Source: Accumulibacter sp. (GTDB taxonomy: Bacteria; Pseudomonadota; Gammaproteobacteria; Burkholderiales; Rhodocyclaceae). From it: 8,391 bases of DNA. Below, piece after piece: positions 1-5,452 of this stretch. Positions within the stretch are counted from its first letter, which is position 1, and each line of letters begins with the position of its first letter. Where the stretch lies: positions 1-8,391 of the forward strand of contig JAIRZC010000193.1 of the NCBI GenBank assembly GCA_031267455.1, in the 5' to 3' direction. The position numbers and the translations under genes are program-made. The notes beneath the pieces were generated by a model. That model made no database searches, was not told the origin of the DNA, and saw nothing but the letters and a program-made list of their open reading frames with translations.

Positions 1-303
1 CATGACTCCGGGCTTGTAGGTTTCCACCGAGATCGGCACGGGGCAATCCGCCAGGGCTTCAAGTACCGGCAGCAGACGCTCGATTTCCTCGTCGAGTGAA
101 GCCGGAATCGCAGCCGGGCGCGAGGATTCGGCGCCGATGTCGATGAGGTCCGCGCCCGCTTCGATTTGGCGAAAAGCGTGCCTGACCGCCTGCTCCGTGT
201 CAAACGCCAATCCGTCGCCGGAAAAAGAATCCGGCGTGAGATTGACGATGCCCATGACGAGCGGGCGCTCCAGCGGCAAAAGAAATTTCCCGCAGCGGAT
301 CAT
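1..303 (-). CDS. folP: Dihydropteroate synthase, N-terminal 101 residues (3' end outside window)
   Basis: FolP condenses 6-hydroxymethyl-dihydropterin diphosphate with p-aminobenzoate to give dihydropteroate, in the cytosolic folate pathway. The family's first two blocks are clear: GIVNLTPDSFSGDG (residues 18-31, the diphosphate-binding Asn/Thr loop) and GADLIDIGAESSRP (50-63), followed by ISVETYKPGVM (91-101), where the window ends. The start is the ATG at 303, which overlaps the stop of the upstream acetyltransferase gene as ATGA, implying translational coupling. Two oddities: the usual ESTRPGA reads ESSRPAA, and the usual SVDT reads SVET, where the Asp (D96 in E. coli numbering) contacts the pterin. 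In many betaproteobacteria folP directly follows ftsH; here an acetyltransferase and a toxin-antitoxin remnant come between. The family call is secure; the effect of the Asp-to-Glu change is unknown. Confidence 0.95.
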   Translation of the reverse strand, partial: MIRCGKFLLPLERPLVMGIVNLTPDSFSGDGLAFDTEQAVRHAFRQIEAGADLIDIGAESSRPAAIPASLDEEIERLLPVLEALADCPVPISVETYKPGVM

Positions 304-941
304 GGCGCTTTGCCCAGCCGATCCCGGATTTTCGCACGTACCCAATCCAAGTCGCGATTCGACAGGAGCGGCAGCAGGACGTCGATTTCGTCGATAGGTA
401 AATCCCACCATTTGAATTCCAGCAACAGAGCGATCAGTTCGTCGTCAAAACGCTTGCGGATCAGCCGCGCGGGATTGCCTGCGACGAGTGTGTAAGGCTC
501 GACGTTGCGCCCAACGACGCTGTTCGCGCCGACGATCGCGCCGTCGCCGACATGGACACCTGGCAAAAAAGCGACATTTTGCCCGATCCACACGTCGTTG
601 CCGATCACGGTATCGCCTTTGAGCGGCATTTCGGAGAGCGGCGGAGGCCTTTTCTGGAAGCCCTCGAAAATGTAGAACGGAAAAGTGGAAACACCGCACA
701 TGGCGTGATTCGCGCCGTTCATGATGAACTCGACACCCTGGGCAATCTGGCAGAACTTGCCGATGACGAGCCTGTCGCCGTAGGTCTCGTAGTGATGCGT
801 GACATGCCGCTCGAAATCCACGCCGGAAAAATAGGTGAAATCGCCGACGATGATGTTCGGGCGCGTGATCGTCGGTTTGACGTAGGTGACGGAATCGATG
901 TCCGGCATCGGGAAAGCTTTGTTTGGATCGGGCGTGATCAT
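300..941 (-). CDS. VatA/CatB-like xenobiotic acetyltransferase (left-handed beta-helix)
   Basis: This 213-residue protein belongs to the hexapeptide-repeat xenobiotic acetyltransferases, which move an acetyl group from acetyl-CoA to a hydroxyl on a drug such as a streptogramin A or chloramphenicol. It begins MITPDPNKAFPMP, like the Vat branch, then has NIIVGDFTYFSG (29-40), the catalytic-histidine block FIMNGANHAM (His79), TFPFYIFEGF, hexapeptide repeats from about 109 to 143 (GDTVIGNDVWIGQNV), AGNPARLI and the C-terminal KWWDLPID block. Length matches VatA/VatD (about 210-220). The ATG at 941 was chosen because family members start two or three residues before PDPN. ATGs at 950 and 956 and a TTG at 971 are in frame; the one at 950 overlaps the stop of the toxin remnant as TGATG. 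The 3' end overlaps folP. Chromosomal relatives often have unknown substrates, so resistance is not proven. The location between ftsH and folP suggests acquisition. Confidence 0.92.
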   Translation of the reverse strand: MITPDPNKAFPMPDIDSVTYVKPTITRPNIIVGDFTYFSGVDFERHVTHHYETYGDRLVIGKFCQIAQGVEFIMNGANHAMCGVSTFPFYIFEGFQKRPPPLSEMPLKGDTVIGNDVWIGQNVAFLPGVHVGDGAIVGANSVVGRNVEPYTLVAGNPARLIRKRFDDELIALLLEFKWWDLPIDEIDVLLPLLSNRDLDWVRAKIRDRLGKAP

Positions 942-949
942 GCCGCGCA

Positions 950-1317
950 TCACCATGGCGCCGTAAGCCAAGGCAACGCAGTGTCATTGGAAATCAGAGT
1001 GAGGTTTTCCAATACGGCCCGCGAAGCGAAGATGCGGTCGAAAGAGTCGTGGCGGGGCCAGCCGGTTTTGGAAGCAAAAGCGGCCTGCGTCGCCGACACG
1101 GGCAACTCCAGCGCGCCCGGCCGATGCAGGATTTCGACATAATTTTCGACGACATGGAAATGCTCCTGAAATTTGCCCTTGGTGAAACCCGGCGATCTCG
1201 CGGTCGCCTGCTGGATCGGCGCGACGCGATGGGCGATCACGATCTCTTCGCCGGCGAGGGCTGCCACCAGACGCGACAACGGGTCTTGGCCTCCTGCATG
1301 TTGATGGCGATGGGCAT
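950..1317 (-). pseudogene. Decayed Phd-type antitoxin fused to VapC (PIN) toxin remnant
   Basis: The ATG at 1317 follows a good ribosome-binding site and begins MPIAINMQEAKTR, a typical Phd/YefM-family antitoxin N-terminus. One base is missing around 1279. Shifting frame restores the expected continuation LSRLVAALAGEEIVIA, then a shortened middle (RVAPIQQ) and PGFTKGKF, normal for the antitoxin's second half. The same frame then runs without a stop into ELPVSATQAAFAS, HDSFDRIFASRAVLENLTLISNDTAL and a final Trp, which is the C-terminal third of a PIN-domain VapC toxin. The toxin N-terminus with its first catalytic Asp (LLDTHxxLW) is absent, as is the antitoxin tail. I infer an internal deletion of a few hundred bases, a smaller deletion near residue 30 and a -1 frameshift. 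Neither a working toxin nor a full antitoxin can be made. The stop at 950-952 abuts the acetyltransferase start region. Confidence 0.82.
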
Positions 1318-1323
1318 GGCTTT

Positions 1324-1329
1324 CTCCTT
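1324..1329 (-). promoter_or_regulatory. Strong Shine-Dalgarno site of the antitoxin remnant
   Basis: AAGGAG lies six bases before the ATG at 1317, the best ribosome-binding site in the window. It supports 1317 as the original antitoxin start. I see no convincing -35/-10 pair between this site and the ftsH terminator. Confidence 0.65.
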
Positions 1330-1400
1330 GAACTTGAACGCTTTGTACGTGATAGCGGGCAAGCATGACCAGACCAGGTAGAGCAGGAGGATTCGCCGCC

Positions 1401-1430
1401 ATAAAAAAGGCGGCCCGAAAGCCGCCCTTT
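1401..1430 (-). terminator. Rho-independent terminator after ftsH
   Basis: On the minus strand AAAGGGCGGC pairs with GCCGCCTTTT around a TTTCGG loop. That gives about ten pairs including one G-U, with a six-T run at the 3' side. It begins nine bases after the ftsH stop. It should end most ftsH transcripts before the toxin-antitoxin remnant, so the acetyltransferase and folP probably need read-through or another promoter. Confidence 0.9.
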
Positions 1431-1439
1431 GCGTCACGC

Positions 1440-3308
1440 TCAAACCATGGCCGGCGCCGCGTCGAGCGGCGGCGTATCCGCCTCGCTTATCTTCGAATTC
1501 GGTTCCTTCGGCGGGCGCGGCGGCTTGCCTTGCATGATGTCGTCGATCTGGTCGGCGTCGATCGTTTCGAGTTCGAGCAGCGCGCCCGCCATTGCCTCGA
1601 CCTTGTCGCGATTTTCTTCGAGCAGGCTTTTTGCCAGCGCGTACTGCGCGTCGATGATCCGCCGGATTTCCAGGTCGACTTGCTGCATCGTCTTTTCCGA
1701 CATGTTCTTGTGCGTCGTTACCGATCGTCCGAGGAAAACCTCGCCCTCGTTTTCGCCATAGACCATCGTGCCGAGCGCGTCCGACATGCCGTAGCGCGTT
1801 ACCATGTCGCGCGCGATTTGTGTCGCGCGCTCGAAGTCGTTCGACGCGCCGGTCGTCATCTGGTTCATGAAAAGCTCTTCGGCGATGCGACCGCCGAACA
1901 TGACGGCAATGCGGCTTAGAAGATAGGTGCGGTCATAAGAATAATGGTCTTCCACGGGTAATTGCATCGTCAGCCCGAGCGCGCGGCCGCGCGGGATGAT
2001 CGTGACCTTGTGGACGGGGTCGGATTTCGGGACGAGCCGCGCGACGACGGCGTGGACGGCCTCGTGGTAGGCGGTGTTGCGCTTTTCATCCTCGTTCATC
2101 ACCATGCTCCGGCGCTCGGAGCCCATCATGATTTTGTCCTTGGCTTTTTCAAAATCGTCCATGTCGACGAGGCGCTTGTTGGCGCGCGCGGCGAAAAGCG
2201 CCGCTTCATTGACGAGGTTGGCGAGGTCCGCGCCCGAGAAACCCGGTGTCCCCCGCGCGATGATGTCGGCTTTTACGTCGGGCGCGAGCGGAACTTTTCG
2301 CATATGAACGACGAGTATCTGCTCGCGACCGCGAATGTCCGGCAACGGAACGACGACCTGACGGTCGAACCGTCCCGGCCGCATCAGGGCGGGATCGAGA
2401 ACGTCCGGGCGATTCGTTGCCGCGATGACGATCACGCCGCAGCTTCCTTCGAAGCCGTCCATTTCGACGAGCATCTGGTTCAATGTCTGCTCGCGTTCAT
2501 CGTTCCCGCCCCCAAGCCCCGCGCCGCGCTGCCGGCCAACGGCATCGAGCTCGTCGATGAAGACGATGCATGGCGCGTGTTTTTTGGCGTTTTCGAACAT
2601 GTCGCGGACGCGCGCCGCGCCAACACCGACGAACATTTCGACGAAATCGGAACCCGAAATCGAGAAGAAAGGCACCTTGGCTTCGCCCGCGATCGCCTTG
2701 GCCAGCAGGGTCTTTCCCGTTCCGGGGCTTCCAACGAGAAGGACGCCTCTCGGAATCCGCCCGCCGAGTTTTTGGAATTTCGAGGGGTCCTTCAGGAAAT
2801 CGACGAGTTCGGAGACTTCCTCCTTGGCCTCGTCGCAACCGGCTACGTCGGCGAAGGTGACGCTATTGCTCGATTCGTCGAGCAGGCGCGCCTTGCTTTT
2901 GCCGAAGGAGAACGCGCCGCCCTTGCCGCCGCCCTGCATCTGGCGCATCAGGAAAAACCACGCGCCGATCATAAGAATGATCGGAAACCAACTGATGAAG
3001 ATATTCATCAGGATGGGTTCTTCTTCGGGTTTGGCCTCGACCTTGACGCCGTTCTTGAGCAGGTCGGAAACCATCCAGATGTCGGAAGGCGCGTAGGAAT
3101 TCAGCTTGCGGCCGTCCGACGTCGTCGCCTTAAGCGCGCGTCCCTCGATGAGAACCTTGACGATATTGCCTTTGCCGACTTCTTCCATGAACTCGGAATA
3201 CTCCATCGGAGTTTGCGCCGACTGACGGTTGAATTGGTTGAAAGCCGTCATCAGTATGAGAAGAATCGCAAGCCATACCGCCAGATTCCTGAATAAACCA
3301 TTGTTCAA
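1440..3308 (-). CDS. ftsH: ATP-dependent membrane zinc metalloprotease FtsH
   Basis: FtsH is a hexameric inner-membrane AAA+ protease that degrades misfolded membrane proteins and regulators. This copy is 622 residues (E. coli 644): membrane helix about 5-24, periplasmic domain 26-98, second helix 99-121, Walker A GSPGTGKT (193-200, usually GPPGTGKT), pore loop FVG (226-228), Walker B VFIDE, SRH with PGRFD carrying the Arg fingers (310, 313), and the protease domain. Zinc ligands His415, His419 and Asp491 (TGASND) and catalytic Glu416 are present, but the motif reads HEAVH; the near-invariant Gly is Val (codon 2055-2057, GTC). The TTG at 3308 is preferred because AGAGG lies seven bases before it and the protein then starts [13 protein letters not shown], as in relatives. 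An in-frame GTG at 3314 is too close to that site. It has its own leader and terminator, so it is probably monocistronic. Confidence 0.96.
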   Translation of the reverse strand: MNNGLFRNLAVWLAILLILMTAFNQFNRQSAQTPMEYSEFMEEVGKGNIVKVLIEGRALKATTSDGRKLNSYAPSDIWMVSDLLKNGVKVEAKPEEEPILMNIFISWFPIILMIGAWFFLMRQMQGGGKGGAFSFGKSKARLLDESSNSVTFADVAGCDEAKEEVSELVDFLKDPSKFQKLGGRIPRGVLLVGSPGTGKTLLAKAIAGEAKVPFFSISGSDFVEMFVGVGAARVRDMFENAKKHAPCIVFIDELDAVGRQRGAGLGGGNDEREQTLNQMLVEMDGFEGSCGVIVIAATNRPDVLDPALMRPGRFDRQVVVPLPDIRGREQILVVHMRKVPLAPDVKADIIARGTPGFSGADLANLVNEAALFAARANKRLVDMDDFEKAKDKIMMGSERRSMVMNEDEKRNTAYHEAVHAVVARLVPKSDPVHKVTIIPRGRALGLTMQLPVEDHYSYDRTYLLSRIAVMFGGRIAEELFMNQMTTGASNDFERATQIARDMVTRYGMSDALGTMVYGENEGEVFLGRSVTTHKNMSEKTMQQVDLEIRRIIDAQYALAKSLLEENRDKVEAMAGALLELETIDADQIDDIMQGKPPRPPKEPNSKISEADTPPLDAAPAMV

Positions 3309-3315
3309 CAACACA

Positions 3316-3320
3316 CCTCT
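3316..3320 (-). promoter_or_regulatory. Ribosome-binding site that decides the ftsH start
   Basis: AGAGG is followed by seven bases and then TTG at 3308, a normal spacing. The earlier in-frame GTG at 3314 is only one base from this site. Together with the MNN-type N-terminus of relatives, this favours initiation at TTG. Confidence 0.6.
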
Positions 3321-3342
3321 TCGACTCCATTTCGGGAAAATC

Positions 3343-3357
3343 CAGGAAAAATTCCTG
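3343..3357 (-). repeat. Perfect inverted repeat in the ftsH leader
   Basis: CAGGAA and TTCCTG form a six-base perfect inverted repeat around a three-base loop. It lies about 22 bases upstream of the ftsH ribosome-binding site and downstream of the candidate promoter, so it would be in the 5' untranslated RNA. It could be an operator, an mRNA stem or chance. Confidence 0.35.
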
Positions 3358-3368
3358 CAATCATCCCA

Positions 3369-3398
3369 ATTTTAACCTGTATCGGGTCATTCAAACAA
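3369..3398 (-). promoter_or_regulatory. Candidate sigma-70-type promoter of ftsH
   Basis: TTGTTT (3393-3398) and TAAAAT (3369-3374) are separated by 18 bases and lie about 60 bases upstream of the ftsH start. This AT-rich patch stands out from the surrounding GC-rich sequence. I looked for a heat-shock sigma-32 pattern (CTTGAAA...CCCCAT) and did not find a convincing one. This is a pattern match only. Confidence 0.42.
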
Positions 3399-3446
3399 AC
3401 CGCCCGGCGGGAATACGGAAACAAATCGGAAATACTTGCCGAAAAG

Positions 3447-3486
3447 CCGCCGAAAAGAATCAGGCTTTCGAAAGCGAATCCGGCGG
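3447..3486 (-). terminator. Weak candidate terminator or stem-loop after sspB
   Basis: In the transcript CCGCCG (3486-3481) can pair with CGGCGG (3452-3447), followed by CTTTTC. The long loop contains the 12-base palindrome GCTTTCGAAAGC (3463-3474), which could form an inner stem. The outer stem is short and the T-run brief, so it may only be a structured spacer between sspB and ftsH. Confidence 0.3.
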
Positions 3487-3506
3487 GGACGGGAATTCCG
3501 AAAAAA

Positions 3507-3902
3507 TTATTTGACGACGCGCAAATGCGGTCTGCCTGGCTTCGGGCCGGGTGTCTCTGGAAGCTCATCGGATTCGGTCGCCGCGCTGGCTTCCCTGATC
3601 CCGAAATTCATGCCGACGCCGTTTTCTCGGGCGTAGATCGCCGCGATGTTGGCGATCGGGACGAGGATGTCCCGCGCGATTCCGCCGAATCGCGCCTTGA
3701 ACGAAAGCGTCTCGTTTCCAATGACCAGGCTTGCCGTCGCGTCGTGGGCGATATTGAGGATGATCCGGGATTCGCGGACATACTCGGGCGGCACGCGAAC
3801 GTATTCATCGACGACGACGGCGACGTGCGGCGTCAGGGCGTTGTCGGCGCACCATTCGTGAATGGCGCGAATAAGATAGGGTTTGAGCGACGGCGTGTCC
3901 AT
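3507..3902 (-). CDS. sspB: ClpXP protease specificity-enhancing factor SspB
   Basis: SspB tethers ssrA-tagged polypeptides from stalled ribosomes, and some other substrates, to ClpX for degradation by ClpXP in the cytosol. This 131-residue protein has the folded substrate-binding domain at about 5-103: KPYLIRAIHEWCADNALTPH, VPPEYV, RIILNI, the core FKARFGGIARDILVPI and AAIYARENGVGMNFG. A short low-complexity linker follows, then the ClpX-binding tail GRPHLRVVK at the extreme C-terminus, nearly the E. coli GRPxLRVVK. It is shorter than E. coli SspB (165), mainly in the linker. The ATG at 3902 fits the family start but has no nearby Shine-Dalgarno site. It follows sspA after 47 bases containing a hairpin and is presumably co-transcribed with it. 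Nothing looks damaged. Confidence 0.95.
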   Translation of the reverse strand: MDTPSLKPYLIRAIHEWCADNALTPHVAVVVDEYVRVPPEYVRESRIILNIAHDATASLVIGNETLSFKARFGGIARDILVPIANIAAIYARENGVGMNFGIREASAATESDELPETPGPKPGRPHLRVVK

Positions 3903-3916
3903 GGTTTTTCGGGCGG

Positions 3917-3938
3917 ATTCGGGAAAGCCTCCCCGAAT
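3917..3938 (-). repeat. Intercistronic hairpin between sspA and sspB
   Basis: ATTCGGG and CCCGAAT form a perfect seven-base inverted repeat around an eight-base loop, ending 14 bases before the sspB ATG. In the RNA the only GGAGG-like sequence near sspB spans the stem-loop junction (3928-3932). There is no T-run, so it is not a typical terminator. It could influence sspB translation or mRNA stability. Confidence 0.4.
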
Positions 3939-3949
3939 TCACGCCGCCT

Positions 3950-4561
3950 TCAGCGACGCATCGCCTTTTCCGACGGCGTCAGCGCCTCGATGAAGCCCTG
4001 GCGGCTGAAAATTCGTTCGGCGTACTTCAGCAACGGGGCCGCCACGGATTTTGGCAGGCTGATTTCATAAAAATCCAGACGCCAGAGCAAAGGCGCGATC
4101 GCGACATCGAGCATCGAGAAGTCTTCGCCGAGCATGTGCTTTTGCTTGATGAAGATCGGCGCCATTTCGACGAGGCGGTCGCGTATGATCTGGCGCGCCC
4201 TGTCGGCGACCTTCATGTTCGTCTTCAGGTTTTTTTCGAGCGTGTCGATATGGGCGAAGACCTCGCGCTCCATCGTGATCAGCAACTGCCGGGCGCGGGC
4301 GCGCATGATGGGGTCCGGAGGCATCATCTGGGGATGGGGAAAACGTTCGTCGATGTATTCGTTGATGATGTTCGGTTCGTAAAGGATGAGGTCGCGTTCG
4401 ACGAGAACCGGAACGCGACCGTAAGGGTTGATGATGGCGATATCCTCCTGCTTGGCGAAGAGGTCGACGTCGATCACTTGAAAATCCATGCCTTTTTCGT
4501 AGAGCACGATGCGGCAGCGCTGGCTGAACGGACACGTTATTCCCGAATAAAGATTCATCAT
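3950..4561 (-). CDS. sspA: Stringent starvation protein A (GST-fold RNA polymerase-associated protein)
   Basis: SspA binds RNA polymerase and alters transcription during starvation and acid stress; despite a glutathione-S-transferase fold it is generally not an active transferase. The 203-residue protein shows a thioredoxin-like N-terminal domain (LYSGITCPFSQRCRIVLYEKGMDF, 4-27; NPYGRVPVLVERDLILYEPNIINEYIDERFPHP), with the conserved PHP surface motif at about 75-77. An all-helical C-terminal domain follows (about 86-200, with FSMLDVAIAPLLWRLDFY). Its length matches the family (about 200-212). The ATG at 4561 is chosen because relatives begin MMNLYSG and AAGG lies ten bases upstream; a GTG further upstream would add 19 residues with no family match. 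It sits after petC and before sspB, an arrangement I recall as common in betaproteobacteria. An extended -10 element upstream may give it its own promoter. Confidence 0.95.
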   Translation of the reverse strand: MMNLYSGITCPFSQRCRIVLYEKGMDFQVIDVDLFAKQEDIAIINPYGRVPVLVERDLILYEPNIINEYIDERFPHPQMMPPDPIMRARARQLLITMEREVFAHIDTLEKNLKTNMKVADRARQIIRDRLVEMAPIFIKQKHMLGEDFSMLDVAIAPLLWRLDFYEISLPKSVAAPLLKYAERIFSRQGFIEALTPSEKAMRR

Positions 4562-4674
4562 GATATCGATACCTTGCAAACTGGCGTTCCGGCGGCCGAA
4601 CGCAAATCGCAGCCGCACATCCCGAGACGCCCACGCCTGGAAACAGACGCTCGAATTGAAAAAATCATCCCTAA

Positions 4675-4683
4675 ATTATCCCA
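4675..4683 (-). promoter_or_regulatory. Candidate extended -10 promoter for sspAB
   Basis: TGGGATAAT matches the extended -10 pattern TGnTATAAT in five of the six hexamer bases. It lies in the 180-bp gap between petC and sspA, about 110 bases before the sspA ATG. No good -35 is found at 16-18 bases upstream, which extended -10 promoters can lack. The rest of the gap holds no convincing gene. Confidence 0.35.
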
Positions 4684-4741
4684 GAAACCACCGTTGATCG
4701 CGGTCGCAAATGCCAAAGCATACGAAATTGACGGATTTTTC

Positions 4742-5452
4742 TCAATCCCTTTCATTTTCGATCTCTCGACAGTACTCCTTTTTCAACGCGAGCGTCATCG
4801 CCGAAAAAACAAGAAGGAAGGCGACGACGCCGATCCCGACGCGTTTTCGGAACGCGGCAGAAGGGTCGCTCGCCCAGACGAGAAAACCGACGAGACCGGC
4901 AATCCGCCGTTCGTATTCTCCGGCGCGCGCGGCATCGCGGGTGGAAGCTGCCCGCCCGTCCGCCGCTGGACTTTCCGCGCCCTGCATCTCCCAGAGAACG
5001 TGCGGCATCGCGACATTGGCAAACACGTCGTTGTTCCAGCCGGTCGGGCGGCTTTCGTCGCGGCGAAAAGATCGCAGGTAGGCGGTGAGCCAGTCGGCTC
5101 CGCTCCCTTTTTCCGATGCGCGGGCGCGCGCGGCGAGCGAGAGGTCGGGCGGCACGGCGCCGAACCAGAGTTTCTGATCCTCGCGTGTTGCGGTGGGGCG
5201 CATCGGCTGTCCCGGATATCCGTCCGTAATCATCATTTCCCCGATCCGTTTTTCGGAGAAACCAAGTTCCGCGAACTGGTCGCGGCGGACGAAACTCAGG
5301 CCAAGGCAGCCCGAGCAGTAGTCAACGAAGAGTTCCGCGCCTTCTTGCAAGGCTTTACCCCGAACATCCGGCGCTTTCGGAAGCGCGGCTTTCCCGAAGC
5401 CGCAAAACGGCAGGAAGAGGAAGAAAAGGATCGGGACGGCGCGGATTTTCAT
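4742..5452 (-). CDS. petC: Cytochrome c1 of the bc1 complex, with altered heme motif (CSGCL)
   Basis: Cytochrome c1 takes electrons from the Rieske protein and passes them to soluble or membrane c-type cytochromes on the periplasmic side. The 236 residues comprise a signal peptide (about 1-22), the heme domain and a C-terminal membrane anchor (about 205-223, then KKEYCRE). Family blocks are plain: AELFVDYCSGC, LWFGAVPPDLS, RASEKGSGADWL, RDESRPTGWNN and NVAMPHVLWEMQG, which holds the expected axial Met149. However, the heme site reads Cys46-Ser-Gly-Cys49-Leu50; the His ligand of CXXCH is replaced by Leu (codon CTT, 5303-5305, one base from CAT). Unless this is a sequencing error, covalent heme could form poorly and would lack its fifth ligand. 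The ATG at 5452 overlaps the petB stop as ATGA. The same frame stays open far upstream but does not resemble protein there. Confidence 0.93.
   Translation of the reverse strand: MKIRAVPILFFLFLPFCGFGKAALPKAPDVRGKALQEGAELFVDYCSGCLGLSFVRRDQFAELGFSEKRIGEMMITDGYPGQPMRPTATREDQKLWFGAVPPDLSLAARARASEKGSGADWLTAYLRSFRRDESRPTGWNNDVFANVAMPHVLWEMQGAESPAADGRAASTRDAARAGEYERRIAGLVGFLVWASDPSAAFRKRVGIGVVAFLLVFSAMTLALKKEYCREIENERD

Noticed and set aside
552..1142. A 196-residue plus-strand frame opposite the acetyltransferase gene
   Set aside because: It is a shadow of the acetyltransferase and toxin remnant; no start signal or domain is visible.
950..1402. A 150-residue minus-strand frame as an intact gene
   Set aside because: Its apparent start lies within the T-run of the ftsH terminator and its first 40 residues are out of frame with the antitoxin. 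The content is better explained as a frameshifted, deleted toxin-antitoxin pair.
1962..3296. A 444-residue plus-strand open frame opposite ftsH
   Set aside because: It mirrors the codon pattern of ftsH, is rich in His, Asp and Arg, and matches no family I recognise.
3361..3410. Heat-shock sigma-32 promoter for ftsH
   Set aside because: A GTTTGAAT element is present but no CCCCAT-like -10 occurs at the right spacing; a sigma-70-like pair fits better.
4558..4755. A 65-residue minus-strand frame between petC and sspA
   Set aside because: It starts inside petC, overlaps the sspA start and has no recognisable domain or ribosome-binding site.
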